64,000 nt of DNA from an uncultured Collinsella sp. (GTDB taxonomy: Bacteria > Actinomycetota > Coriobacteriia > Coriobacteriales > Coriobacteriaceae), in contig CAUCKA010000005.1 of assembly GCA_958443265.1 (NCBI GenBank), positions 62,001-126,000 on the forward strand, written 5' to 3'. The notes beneath the pieces are model-generated. The model worked only from the letters and a program-made list of their open reading frames with translations. It had not been told where the DNA came from and searched no databases. A program made the position numbers and the translations under genes. This document shows, one piece after another, positions 52,214 through 59,413 of the stretch. Positions within the stretch are counted from its first letter, which is position 1. The number at the start of each line of letters is the position of its first letter.

Positions 52214-52936
52214 ATGGGCTTCCTTGACGAGATTAAAAATAAGATGCACCTGGGCGGCCAGCAGGGTTACGACCAGGGTTATGGCCAGGACGACGACTAC
52301 GGTTACGATGACGGCTATGACGATAGTTATCAGGGCAACGGCTACAGCGGTGCTTCGGGCGAGGGCTTCTACACCCAAGACGAGCCGAGCAACGGCCTGC
52401 TTGGTCAGACGCGCCGCGGTGAAGCTGAGTCGGTTGCCGTGTATACGCGCTCCGGTCAGCTGGTCGGCGATGACTCCCGCCATGCCACGACGTATAACCC
52501 GCCTTCGCGCTCGCAGGACAGCGTTGCGAGCGGTTATCGTCCTGGTGCCTATGACACGCCGTCGAGCTACGCCGAGAACACCCGCGCCCGTGCCGCCGCT
52601 GCACCCGCGCCTGCACCGAGCGATGCCTCGGCCTATGCGAGCAATATCATCAACGCCACGCCGCAGCTGCCGGCCTATGTCCTGCGCCCCGAGAGCTATG
52701 ACGACGTGGAGACCGTGGTGCGCCGCGTTCGCACCAAGCAGCCTGTCGCACTGATTTTTGTGGGCGTACGCACCGAAGTTGCCAAGCGCGTCTTGGACTT
52801 CTCTTACGGCTTTGCCTGCGGTCTGGGCGCCACGGTCAAGGAGGTAGGCGACCGCGTGTTCATGGTGCTGCCCGCCGGTTGCGAGGTCAAAGATTCCGAT
52901 CTCAAGAAGCTTCGTGCCGACGGCTACCTTAAGTAA
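52214..52936 (+). CDS. sepF: Cell division protein SepF
   Basis: SepF anchors FtsZ to the membrane and bends into rings. The 240-residue protein has the N-terminal amphipathic helix MGFLDEIKNKMHLG. A low-complexity Gly/Tyr/Asp/Gln linker follows (YDQGYGQDDDYGYDDGYDD), then more disordered sequence. The SepF core begins near residue 150 with PESYDDVETVVRRVRTKQPVALIF and ends VGDRVFMVLPAGCEV. The linker is longer than in Bacillus. The start is ATG 52214, where the membrane helix begins; the open frame upstream of it is not likely to be translated. Confidence 0.94.
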   Translation: MGFLDEIKNKMHLGGQQGYDQGYGQDDDYGYDDGYDDSYQGNGYSGASGEGFYTQDEPSNGLLGQTRRGEAESVAVYTRSGQLVGDDSRHATTYNPPSRSQDSVASGYRPGAYDTPSSYAENTRARAAAAPAPAPSDASAYASNIINATPQLPAYVLRPESYDDVETVVRRVRTKQPVALIFVGVRTEVAKRVLDFSYGFACGLGATVKEVGDRVFMVLPAGCEVKDSDLKKLRADGYLK

Positions 52937-52957
52937 AGACAAGACGAGGAGATTCCC

Positions 52958-53239
52958 ATCAACATCTACACTATCGTCCAGCTGGTCAACACGCTGTTCA
53001 ACTTCTATTCCACGCTCATTGTCGTCTACTGCTTTATGACGTGGATTCCCATGAAGCAGGGTGGTTTACTTCAGGATATTGCTGCGGTGCTCGATAGCGT
53101 GTGCGGTCCGTGGCTCAACCTGTTCCGTCGTTTCATTCCGCCGATGGGCGGTATCGATTTTTCGCCGGTCGTTGCGATTATTGCGTTGCAGTTGGTGCAG
53201 AGGCTGGTTCTGCAGCTTCTTATAGGTATACTCGTATAG
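52958..53239 (+). CDS. yggT: YggT family membrane protein with an ATC start codon
   Basis: This is a small two-span membrane protein of the YggT family, usually next to sepF in Gram-positive division clusters. If translation begins at ATC 52958, the product is 93 residues: (M)NIYTIVQLVNTLFNFYSTLIVVY, matching the usual YggT beginning MNIY, then CFMTWIPM, WLNLFRRFIPPMGGIDFSPVVAII and a second span. GAGGAG (52946-52951) lies 6 bases before the ATC, an ideal distance. No ATG, GTG or TTG occurs in frame between the sepF stop (52934-52936) and ATG 53036, and starting at 53036 would delete most of the first span. ATT 52952 is too close to the box. Confidence 0.85.
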   Translation: MNIYTIVQLVNTLFNFYSTLIVVYCFMTWIPMKQGGLLQDIAAVLDSVCGPWLNLFRRFIPPMGGIDFSPVVAIIALQLVQRLVLQLLIGILV

Positions 53240-53300
53240 AACTGACTTTGTAACTTACGTCGGGCGTGTAGCGCCGAGGCGATGAAAAAGGAGACTTGTT

Positions 53301-53975
53301 ATGGCTATTACCCCTGCAGACATCCAGGCTCAGACTTTCTCTGAGGCCAAGCGTGGCTACGATCCTGCCGAGGTCGACGTCTTCTTGGAGACGCTGTCCT
53401 CCGAGGTTGACGCTATGCTCGCTAAGATCGTCGACCTTAAGGGTCGTCTGACTGCTACCGAGCAGCAGCTTGCCGATGCACAGGCTCAGCTTGCCCAGGC
53501 TCAGGATGCCACCGCCCAGGCCGTTCCCGCCGCCCCCGTGGCTGCTCCCGCCCCTGACTTCTCCGCTCAGGAGCGCCAGATTTCCGCTGCCCTGATCGCT
53601 GCCCAGCAGACCGCTGAGACCATCGTCAACGATGCCAACGAGAACGCTGAGCGTATCCGCAACGAGGCTGACGCCAAGGCCCGCGAGGTTATCCGCCAGG
53701 CTCTGACCGAAAAGCAGGCCGAGCTCGAGGAAATCGATCGTCTCAAGGCTTCCCGTGAGGAGTTCAAGGCCGAGTATCTCAAGCTCATTCAGCACTTCAT
53801 GGACGATGCCCAGAACTCCTTCCCGGCCGACCTCATGGCCTCCACGCCGGTCGGTTCTGCCGCTTCTCCTGCGGTGACTGTTCCCGCCGAGCCGCTGCCC
53901 GTCGCTGACCCGGTTGTCCCCGTGGCCGATCCCTTTGCCCCGATCGACAACTTTGCTGCCGACGACCTGGACTAG
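53301..53975 (+). CDS. divIVA: DivIVA domain protein
   Basis: DivIVA proteins bind curved membrane at poles and septa and direct wall growth in actinobacteria. The 224-residue protein has the DivIVA N-terminal domain ITPADIQAQTFSEAKRGYDPAEVDVFLETLSSEVDAML. A coiled coil (KIVDLKGRLTATEQQLADAQAQLAQAQ) follows, then an Ala/Pro spacer and a second long coiled coil (NENAERIRNEADAKAREVIRQALTEKQAELEEIDRLKASREEF). The C-terminus is acidic and Pro-rich. AAGGAG precedes the ATG. It closes the division cluster. Confidence 0.93.
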   Translation: MAITPADIQAQTFSEAKRGYDPAEVDVFLETLSSEVDAMLAKIVDLKGRLTATEQQLADAQAQLAQAQDATAQAVPAAPVAAPAPDFSAQERQISAALIAAQQTAETIVNDANENAERIRNEADAKAREVIRQALTEKQAELEEIDRLKASREEFKAEYLKLIQHFMDDAQNSFPADLMASTPVGSAASPAVTVPAEPLPVADPVVPVADPFAPIDNFAADDLD

Positions 53976-54004
53976 CATCAGAGCTACAATCTAGTGTCCT
54001 TAAG

Positions 54005-54034
54005 AGGAGCTCGCACCTGCGGGCTCCTTTTTTG
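54005..54034 (+). terminator. Terminator after divIVA
   Basis: AGGAGCTCGC pairs with GCGGGCTCCT (one wobble), 4-base loop, followed by TTTTTT. Strong intrinsic terminator 30 bp after the stop codon. Confidence 0.93.
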
Positions 54035-54140
54035 TGGCTGTATACGGGTTGGGAAACAAAACGCCGAGCTCTGCATGCGATAGGACAGAACTCGGCGAAG
54101 GGCGCGTGGTAAAAGGTAGATTTTAAGGTATGTCTAAAAA

Positions 54141-54671
54141 CTACTTGAGGAGGAAGTTGGAGAGGGGAATAGTGCGGGCCTCGCGATGCTCGGGATCGGC
54201 GATGTGGTCGGCGGGATAGCCACAGACGAGCATGTGATAGGGATAGACGCCCTTGGGCAGATTGAACTGCTCCTCTGCCACCTCAGGCTTAAAATGGCAT
54301 ACCCAGCACGTTCCCAGGCCCTGCTCGGTGGCCTCCATCATCATCTGATCACACACGATGGACGTATCGATTTCACTGGAATTCATCTGGTCATACGGGC
54401 GTACCCAAGCATCATCGGTAACGCTGCAAATAAGGAAGATGAGCGGAGCGCCAAAGATAGACCCATCACGAGCAAACCGAGGCTGACAAGCAGCAGCCTT
54501 CTCCAGAAGCTCGGGCGTATCCAACACCATCACACGAGAAGGATGATTATTACAAGCAGAAGGAGCAATGCGCCCAGCCTCAACAATGGCATCCACCACA
54601 GCCTGCTCAACAGAACGGTCCTCAAAAGAACGACAAGAATACCGACCACGAGCCAGATCCAAATACCCCAT
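54141..54671 (-). CDS. Nitroreductase family protein
   Basis: This 176-residue flavin-dependent protein has the nitroreductase fold: LDLARGRYSCRSFEDRSVEQAVVDAIVEAGRIAPSACNNHP at the N-terminus (FMN-contacting Arg and Ser), and EQGLGTCWVCHFKPE near residue 110. The substrate is unknown; such enzymes reduce nitro compounds, quinones or flavins with NAD(P)H. I start it at 54669-54671 behind GGAGG; the frame is open upstream but adds an unlikely hydrophobic leader. Its first half uses many T-ending codons, unlike the C-ending bias of its neighbours, which may point to recent acquisition. Confidence 0.87.
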   Translation of the reverse strand: MGYLDLARGRYSCRSFEDRSVEQAVVDAIVEAGRIAPSACNNHPSRVMVLDTPELLEKAAACQPRFARDGSIFGAPLIFLICSVTDDAWVRPYDQMNSSEIDTSIVCDQMMMEATEQGLGTCWVCHFKPEVAEEQFNLPKGVYPYHMLVCGYPADHIADPEHREARTIPLSNFLLK

Positions 54672-54724
54672 AATCAAACCCTCCAAAGTCAGCGAATCAA
54701 TCCAAAGCAAAACAAAGGGTACCC

Positions 54725-54835
54725 AAAGCCCGATTCAGCTAAACGTTTAAGGCGGTCCCAAAGTTCCCAATCGGGCTCAAAGGCCCTGCCAACAAAAGCC
54801 TCATTGCTTTCAAAGTATCAGCCAAAGTTCCCAAT
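54725..54835. repeat. Short direct and inverted repeats upstream of the nitroreductase
   Basis: A 14-bp direct repeat, CCAAAGTTCCCAAT, occurs at 54758-54771 and 54822-54835. AGCCCGATT (54727-54735) is inverted at 54769-54777. They lie in the control region of the nitroreductase gene and next to element F, so they could be operators or remnants of an element. No gene is seen in this 280-base gap. Confidence 0.6.
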
Positions 54836-54838
54836 GGT

Positions 54839-54946
54839 GGTACGTAAGGCGAAGGGCCGGCCACGGTTTACTTTCGAACGACTCTGCAAAGCAGCCGGAG
54901 TGAGAAAGCAAACCGTGGCCGGCCCTTCGCCGCCGGGACACGTACC
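54839..54946. repeat. Nested palindrome element F (22-bp outer stem)
   Basis: Bases 54848-54869 are a perfect reverse complement of 54910-54931. An outermost GGTACGT/ACGTACC pairing (54839-54845 with 54940-54946) and an inner CTGC AAA GCAG hairpin complete the two-tier form. It lies 5 bp beyond the stop codon of the DUF47 gene, where a terminator would be expected. Confidence 0.82.
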
Positions 54947-54951
54947 CCCAA

Positions 54952-55575
54952 TTAACTGTTCTTCATGACAATCGAATCCACGACATCGGCCACATTCTCG
55001 CAGCAGTCGGCGCAGTACTCCAGGAAGGCGTACACGTCACGCCAAGCGATGACCTCGAGCGGGTCCTTGCCGTTAACGTGCAGGTTACGCATGGCGTTGA
55101 TATAGAGCTCGTCGGCCTCGGACTCGATGGTGTTGATCTGGATGACGAGCTCGCGCAGCGTCTTGGACTTGCGGTAGTTAGGCAGCTCGACCATCAGGTC
55201 CTTCATGGCGCGGCAGGCGTCGGTCACCTTGTGGGCGATCACGATGGCATCGGGATGGATGCTCTGGATGTTGGTGAAGTAGACGCGCTGCACGACGCCC
55301 TCGATACGGTCGAGCACGGTATCGAGCGAGCAGCTCATCAGGTCTAGGTCCTCGCGCTCAAGCGGGGTGATAAAGGCCGTGAGCAGGGCGTCCTCAAGCT
55401 CATGGTGCTTCTTGTCGGCCGCATGCTCGATCGCGTGCATCTTGTCGAGCATATCGTGAATCTTCGCGGGATCGAAGTTCTCGAAAATCTTGGTGAGCAG
55501 CTCTGCTGCCTGGACGGCAAGGTCGGCGCAGGCGACGTAGTTGTCAAAGTAGAACGAATCGGGTTTCTTTGCCAT
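54952..55575 (-). CDS. DUF47 (PhoU-like) partner of PiT
   Basis: This 207-residue helical protein belongs to the DUF47/PhoU-like family, usually encoded next to PiT transporters and thought to regulate them. Visible segments are FDNYVACADLAVQAAELLTKIFENF, MHAIEHAADKKHHELEDALLTAFITPLEREDL and DRIEGVVQRVYF. The segment FITPLERED is the family's most constant part. It lies 67 bp downstream of the PiT gene on the same strand; in this order PiT is first. GAAAGGA lies before the start codon. Confidence 0.92.
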   Translation of the reverse strand: MAKKPDSFYFDNYVACADLAVQAAELLTKIFENFDPAKIHDMLDKMHAIEHAADKKHHELEDALLTAFITPLEREDLDLMSCSLDTVLDRIEGVVQRVYFTNIQSIHPDAIVIAHKVTDACRAMKDLMVELPNYRKSKTLRELVIQINTIESEADELYINAMRNLHVNGKDPLEVIAWRDVYAFLEYCADCCENVADVVDSIVMKNS

Positions 55576-55642
55576 GAGTGGGTCCTTTCGAGGCGAAGAC
55601 GGGTGGGCGAGGTGTTACGGTCCGGATGGACGCTCGGTTTGA

Positions 55643-56692
55643 CTAGATGAACATCATGAACAGCTTGGCCATGACAAAGCTGATGAATCCGCAGGCGGGG
55701 AAGGTGAAGAACCAAGTGAACATCATGTCCTTGACCACGCCGAAGTTGATGGCCGAAAGACGCTTGACGGCGCCGACACCCATGATGGCGCAGGTCTTGA
55801 TGTGGGTGGAGGACACAGGGATACCGGTAAGAGTGGCAAGCAGCAGATTCGCGGCGCCTGCGAGGTCGGCGGAGAAGCCCTGATATTTCTCGAGCTTTAC
55901 CATGCTCTGGCCGACGGACTTGATGATGCGCTCGCCGCCCACGCTGGTGCCGATGCCCATGGTGGCCGAGCACAGCAGCATGATCCAGATGGGGATGCCG
56001 GCGTCGCCGACGCCGGTCTGGCCGTTGGCGAAGGCGACACCTAAAAAGAGCACGCCGATGAACTTCTGTCCATCCTGCGCGCCGTGCATAAAGCTCATGG
56101 CCGCAGCGCTCGCGATCTGAGCGTATTTAAAGAAGACGTTGGCACGTCGCCTATTGGCGGCGGCAAACAGAATCGAGACGAGTTTGCACAGGACCCAGCC
56201 CATGACAAAGCCCAGACCGATGGAGAGCGCCAGGCCGTAGATGACCTTCATCCACTCGTGGACGTTGACGCTGTTCGCGCCGCCGAGGGCGATAGCGGCA
56301 CCGGTCAGGCCGGCGATAAGGCTGTGGCTTTGCGAGGTGGGGATGCCAAAACGCGATGCTGTGGCGCCGTAGACGACGATGGAGAACAGCGCCGCGCAGA
56401 GGCACGCGAGCGCCATGGTGCTGTTTCCGCCAAAGTCGACGATATGCGAGATGGTGTTGGCGACGCTTGCGTTAAAGTGCGTCATGATGAGCACGCCCAA
56501 GAAGTTGAATGCGGCGCTCATGAGAATGGCGGCGCGGGCGGGCATACAACGCGTGGTGACGCAGGTCGCGATGGCGTTGGGCGCGTCGGTCCATCCGTTG
56601 ACGAAGATGGCGCCGAGTGCGAGGATCACGGTGACGGCAAGGACTGGGTTCGACACAAGTTGGCCGAGGAAGGTTGAGAACGTTACGTCCAT
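55643..56692 (-). CDS. pit: Inorganic phosphate transporter, PiT family
   Basis: PiT proteins import metal phosphate complexes with protons or sodium. The 349-residue membrane protein has about 10 segments and the duplicated signature of the family: ALGAIFVNGWTDAPNAIATCVTTR in the first half and MGIGTSVGGERIIKSVG with GIPVSSTHIKTCAIMGVG in the second, plus GIPTSQSHSLIAGLTGA. The pair PiT-DUF47 is a low-affinity, constitutive-type system that complements the Pst operon 5 kb away. Its own ribosome-binding site is weak (GAGAAAG). A tiny coding leader with a strong ribosome-binding site lies upstream (56723-56754). Confidence 0.95.
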   Translation of the reverse strand: MDVTFSTFLGQLVSNPVLAVTVILALGAIFVNGWTDAPNAIATCVTTRCMPARAAILMSAAFNFLGVLIMTHFNASVANTISHIVDFGGNSTMALACLCAALFSIVVYGATASRFGIPTSQSHSLIAGLTGAAIALGGANSVNVHEWMKVIYGLALSIGLGFVMGWVLCKLVSILFAAANRRRANVFFKYAQIASAAAMSFMHGAQDGQKFIGVLFLGVAFANGQTGVGDAGIPIWIMLLCSATMGIGTSVGGERIIKSVGQSMVKLEKYQGFSADLAGAANLLLATLTGIPVSSTHIKTCAIMGVGAVKRLSAINFGVVKDMMFTWFFTFPACGFISFVMAKLFMMFI

Positions 56693-56722
56693 GTATGGGC
56701 TTTCTCGAAGTTTGCAGGCACG

Positions 56723-56754
56723 TTACAAAAACATGATAAATCGTATCACCTCCT
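56723..56754 (-). promoter_or_regulatory. Perfect Shine-Dalgarno box with a 3-codon reading frame upstream of pit
   Basis: On the minus strand AGGAGGTGAT (56745-56754) is a full match to the 16S rRNA 3' end. It is followed 10 bases later by ATG TTT TTG TAA (56723-56734). The pit start codon lies 30 bases further on and has only a weak box. It could be a leader minigene that loads ribosomes for reinitiation, or a ribosome stand-by site. This is inference from sequence. Confidence 0.4.
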
Positions 56755-56905
56755 GTGGGCTTCTTTACCGAGTTCTGATGGGAGAAGTGAATTTTTTGGC
56801 ACTAACATTGAATATTGGCCCTGTTGACCGCGGGTGTTCTTTTTGCTATCACGTCGTGCGGACGTGCACATGCGGTCCGACACGCCAAAACCACAGCCTG
56901 TTCGC

Positions 56906-56935
56906 TTTACAATATGCAAACATGCGTTCGATAAT
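56906..56935 (+). promoter_or_regulatory. Putative promoter of a leaderless gene
   Basis: TTTACA (56906-56911) and GATAAT (56930-56935) are 18 bp apart. The expected transcript start, 6-7 bases downstream, coincides with the ATG at 56942, so the mRNA would have no leader. Confidence 0.45.
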
Positions 56936-56941
56936 AGGGGC

Positions 56942-57280
56942 ATGGAATATCGACAGACAGATGGCAAAACTCGACGCGTGCACAAGCAGTATGTGGACGT
57001 CGTGGCCCGCATCCTTGCGGGCGGACAAGTCGTGCCGGTCACCGTCTGCTGGGTTGACGGTCGCTGCTTTACGATTGACGAGATTGTCTCGTCCACGGGC
57101 TTTGGCTTAACGGTCCACGGTGTTCGTACGGCAACGTATAAAGTTCGTTTTGGCGGGCATGCGACCGAGTTGTATCTGGAGGACCAGGCGCGCGAACGGC
57201 CGGACGGCTCGCAGGCCCACGTGATGCGTTGGTGGGTCTGGGCGTTTGACCGCACGCTCGAGGGCGAGCGCCGTAGGTAG
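56942..57280 (+). CDS. Small conserved-looking protein of unknown function
   Basis: I do not recognise this 112-residue protein. It has no signal peptide or membrane segment. It begins MEYRQTDGKTRRVHKQYVDVVARIL, and its centre looks beta-rich (VVPVTVCWVDGRCFTIDEIVSS, GVRTATYKVRFGGHATELYLED). It ends in a tryptophan-rich, basic stretch (VMRWWVWAFDRTLEGERRR). The base use fits a real gene of this genome. The frame opens earlier, but the stretch before 56942 includes the putative promoter, so ATG 56942 is preferred. It lies upstream of the Bax-inhibitor-like gene on the same strand. Confidence 0.65.
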   Translation: MEYRQTDGKTRRVHKQYVDVVARILAGGQVVPVTVCWVDGRCFTIDEIVSSTGFGLTVHGVRTATYKVRFGGHATELYLEDQARERPDGSQAHVMRWWVWAFDRTLEGERRR

Positions 57281-57364
57281 GGACGCACGGCGTTCGGGTA
57301 CAATGGTAGGAATCTTGTCATCTGCTGCGCCGTCATTCGCGGCGCTTTTTGAAAGGACGAAGCT

Positions 57365-58060
57365 ATGAGCGATATCCAGGGCTATCAGAACGGCCCCGTC
57401 GAGACCGGCGCAAGCCGCGCCAAGGAGATGTCGCCGCGCGCGTACAATCTCGCCATGTCTGCCCTGATCTTCTTGGGCTTTTGCGCCATGGGCGCCGGCG
57501 CCTACTTTACGAGCACCATGTCGTTTGCGCGCATGATGATGAGCGGCGCCGCCTTGCCGCTGGTCTTTGGCTCGTTTATTTTGACCATCGTCGGTATGGT
57601 CATGATGTCGGCTGCTGTGGGCAAGCAGTCCGTGGGCCTGTCCCTTGTGGGCTACGTAATCTTTGCGAGTACCTTTGGCCTGACCGCGTCGTTTGGCCTT
57701 GCCAACTACGACCTGCCCACCATCAACACTGCCTTTATCGCCACGGCCGCCATCACCTTTGTCTTTGGCGCCTTGGGCGTGACGTTCCCCAAGTTTTTCC
57801 AGCGCGTATATGGCATCGGTTTTGGCATTCTGCTCGCCACTATTCTGGTTGAGATCGTGCTGATGTTCATGGGCGTCTCTCAGACCATCACCGACCTGAT
57901 CGTGATCGTGGTGTTCGCCGGCTTTATTGGCTACGACACCTATGTGGCCACGACGGTGCCGCCCACGCTGCCCAATGCGGTGCTCATGGCGTCCAACCTA
58001 TTCGTGGACATTATCAACGTGTTCCTGCGCATCCTGAACATCCTCGGTCGTCGCGACTAG
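57365..58060 (+). CDS. Bax inhibitor-1/YccA family membrane protein
   Basis: This 231-residue protein has a short hydrophilic N-terminus and seven membrane segments, the plan of the BI-1/TMBIM family (YccA, YbhL). Relatives act as pH-sensitive calcium leak channels or interact with membrane proteases. The C-terminal half includes the conserved region VVFAGFIGYDTYVATT with the aspartate pocket, and ends NVFLRILNILGRRD, typical of the family. GAAAGGACGAAGCT precedes ATG 57365. A terminator follows. Confidence 0.9.
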   Translation: MSDIQGYQNGPVETGASRAKEMSPRAYNLAMSALIFLGFCAMGAGAYFTSTMSFARMMMSGAALPLVFGSFILTIVGMVMMSAAVGKQSVGLSLVGYVIFASTFGLTASFGLANYDLPTINTAFIATAAITFVFGALGVTFPKFFQRVYGIGFGILLATILVEIVLMFMGVSQTITDLIVIVVFAGFIGYDTYVATTVPPTLPNAVLMASNLFVDIINVFLRILNILGRRD

Positions 58061-58107
58061 CGCGGGGGATTGCAACGTTTCTTGTCGGACGCGGTAAAAC
58101 GATGCGA

Positions 58108-58135
58108 AAGGCGGTCCCGCGGGGCCGTCTTTTTT
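58108..58135 (+). terminator. Terminator after the Bax-inhibitor-like gene
   Basis: A GC-rich hairpin around GCGGTCC/GGGCCGT with wobble pairs is followed by TTTTTT, about 50 bp after the stop codon. Confidence 0.75.
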
Positions 58136-58201
58136 GTGCACGGCGGGGTATCATGGATGGGAAAAAGCCGATAGCGGCAGCGACAGGAAAGGTGACCACT
58201 T

Positions 58202-59335
58202 ATGGCAGACGTCGACAACAGGAACCGTAACCGCAGGCCCAACCGCGCGGGACAGCCCAACCCCAAGCGCGAGGCTCGCGCCAAGGCCGCCGAGCGTCAC
58301 GTGGCAACTGTGTCCGAGGCGTGTGCCAAGGATATCGAGCGCTCGCTTGCCGGCGTTCGCGAATTCGACGGTATGCCTGCCGGCTTTGTCGCGGCGATGA
58401 AGGCCAAGGCCCAGAAGGCAGCGGCTGCCGAGGAGCCGGTTGCCGAGGTTGTGGAGGCCGACGCTGCCGAGGTTGAGGCTGCTGAAGTGGAGACTACGGT
58501 CGAGTCCGAGGTGGCACCCGAGTCCACTGAGTCGGCCGACGAGGCTGAGCCCGCGTCCGCGGAGGAGGCTGCTCCGGTCCTGCCCGAGGTCACTGTGCTT
58601 GATGCCTCCGCCACGCAGGCAATCCTCGATAACGGTCGCGGCTATGCGCAGTTCTGCGATATGGCCGTGCTTGCCTTTGCCTCGTTTACCAATCCGGGCG
58701 GCGGCTATATTCAGGGCTATCTGGGCCAGGAGGCGACGCTCTGTGCCGATTCGTACCTGTACAACGTGCTCGACAAGCAGCGCAAGTGGTACGGCGAGAA
58801 CCGTCGCCGCAACATCAACTGCGAGCTTTACCGCAATCGTGCGCTGGTGGTGCCCGCCGTGCGCTTCGACCGCAACCACGTGCACGCATACGCCGATGTG
58901 ATCGTTGCCGCCGCACCCAACGTCAAGCGTGCCCGCCAGGAGTACCGCGTGAGCGACGACGCCCTGTTGGATGCCCTGCGCGACCGTATCCGCTTTGTCC
59001 TTGCCATCTGCGATGAGCTTGGTCGCGAGAAGCTCGTGCTGGGTGCTTGGGGCTGCGACAATAACGGCTTTGATGCCGAGGTCGTAGCCGAGCTCTTCCG
59101 TAAGGAGCTCGCGTCGGGCGACTTTAAGGTCAAGCAGGTGTTCTTTGCCGTGCCTTCTACGCGCTGGGATGAGGACTTCGCCAAGTTCGAGCACGTGTTG
59201 GCAAACTTCCCCGAGCGCAACGAGGAGTCCTATGCCCAGGTTGCCGCCCGCGCTGCGGCCGCCCGTGCCGCCGAGCAGGCTCAGGCCGCTGCCGAGGACG
59301 ATGAGGATGACGACGACTGGCACAAGTACCTGTAA
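58202..59335 (+). CDS. TIGR02452-type (microbial PARG-like) protein with altered catalytic site
   Basis: The 377-residue protein has a basic N-terminus (about 1-70), then an Ala/Glu-rich disordered linker (about 71-130). A domain of the bacterial poly(ADP-ribose) glycohydrolase type follows, with the macrodomain-like core AVLAFASFTNPGGGYIQG, LCADSYLYNVL, VIVAAAPN and LVLGAWGCDNNGFD. The PARG signature is GGG, 6-8 residues, QEE. Here GGG is at 166-168 but QEE reads QEA (176-178), so the second glutamate, the catalytic one in characterised PARGs, is alanine. It may bind ADP-ribose without cleaving it. The C-terminus is again Ala-rich and acidic. AGGAAAGGTG lies before ATG 58202. Confidence 0.82.
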   Translation: MADVDNRNRNRRPNRAGQPNPKREARAKAAERHVATVSEACAKDIERSLAGVREFDGMPAGFVAAMKAKAQKAAAAEEPVAEVVEADAAEVEAAEVETTVESEVAPESTESADEAEPASAEEAAPVLPEVTVLDASATQAILDNGRGYAQFCDMAVLAFASFTNPGGGYIQGYLGQEATLCADSYLYNVLDKQRKWYGENRRRNINCELYRNRALVVPAVRFDRNHVHAYADVIVAAAPNVKRARQEYRVSDDALLDALRDRIRFVLAICDELGREKLVLGAWGCDNNGFDAEVVAELFRKELASGDFKVKQVFFAVPSTRWDEDFAKFEHVLANFPERNEESYAQVAARAAAARAAEQAQAAAEDDEDDDDWHKYL

Positions 59336-59360
59336 ACGGTACGTGCCGACAGATAGGGCG

Positions 59361-59395
59361 AGCCGGCGGGAGGGGCTGCTCCCGTCGGCTTTTTA
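59361..59395 (+). terminator. Terminator after the PARG-like gene
   Basis: AGCCGGCGGGAG pairs with CTCCCGTCGGCT (one wobble), 6-base loop, followed by TTTTA, 25 bp after the stop codon. Confidence 0.9.
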
Positions 59396-59413
59396 CTAAA
59401 GGAAGGGCTTACG

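Noticed and set aside
53036..53239. A 67-residue protein starting at ATG 53036
   Set aside because: This would be a truncated YggT lacking most of its first membrane segment; the conserved N-terminus continues upstream to an ATC behind a good ribosome-binding site.
54186..54968. A 260-codon plus-strand frame opposite the nitroreductase and across element F
   Set aside because: It runs antisense through the nitroreductase and through the palindrome, has repetitive basic/serine composition and no recognisable domain.
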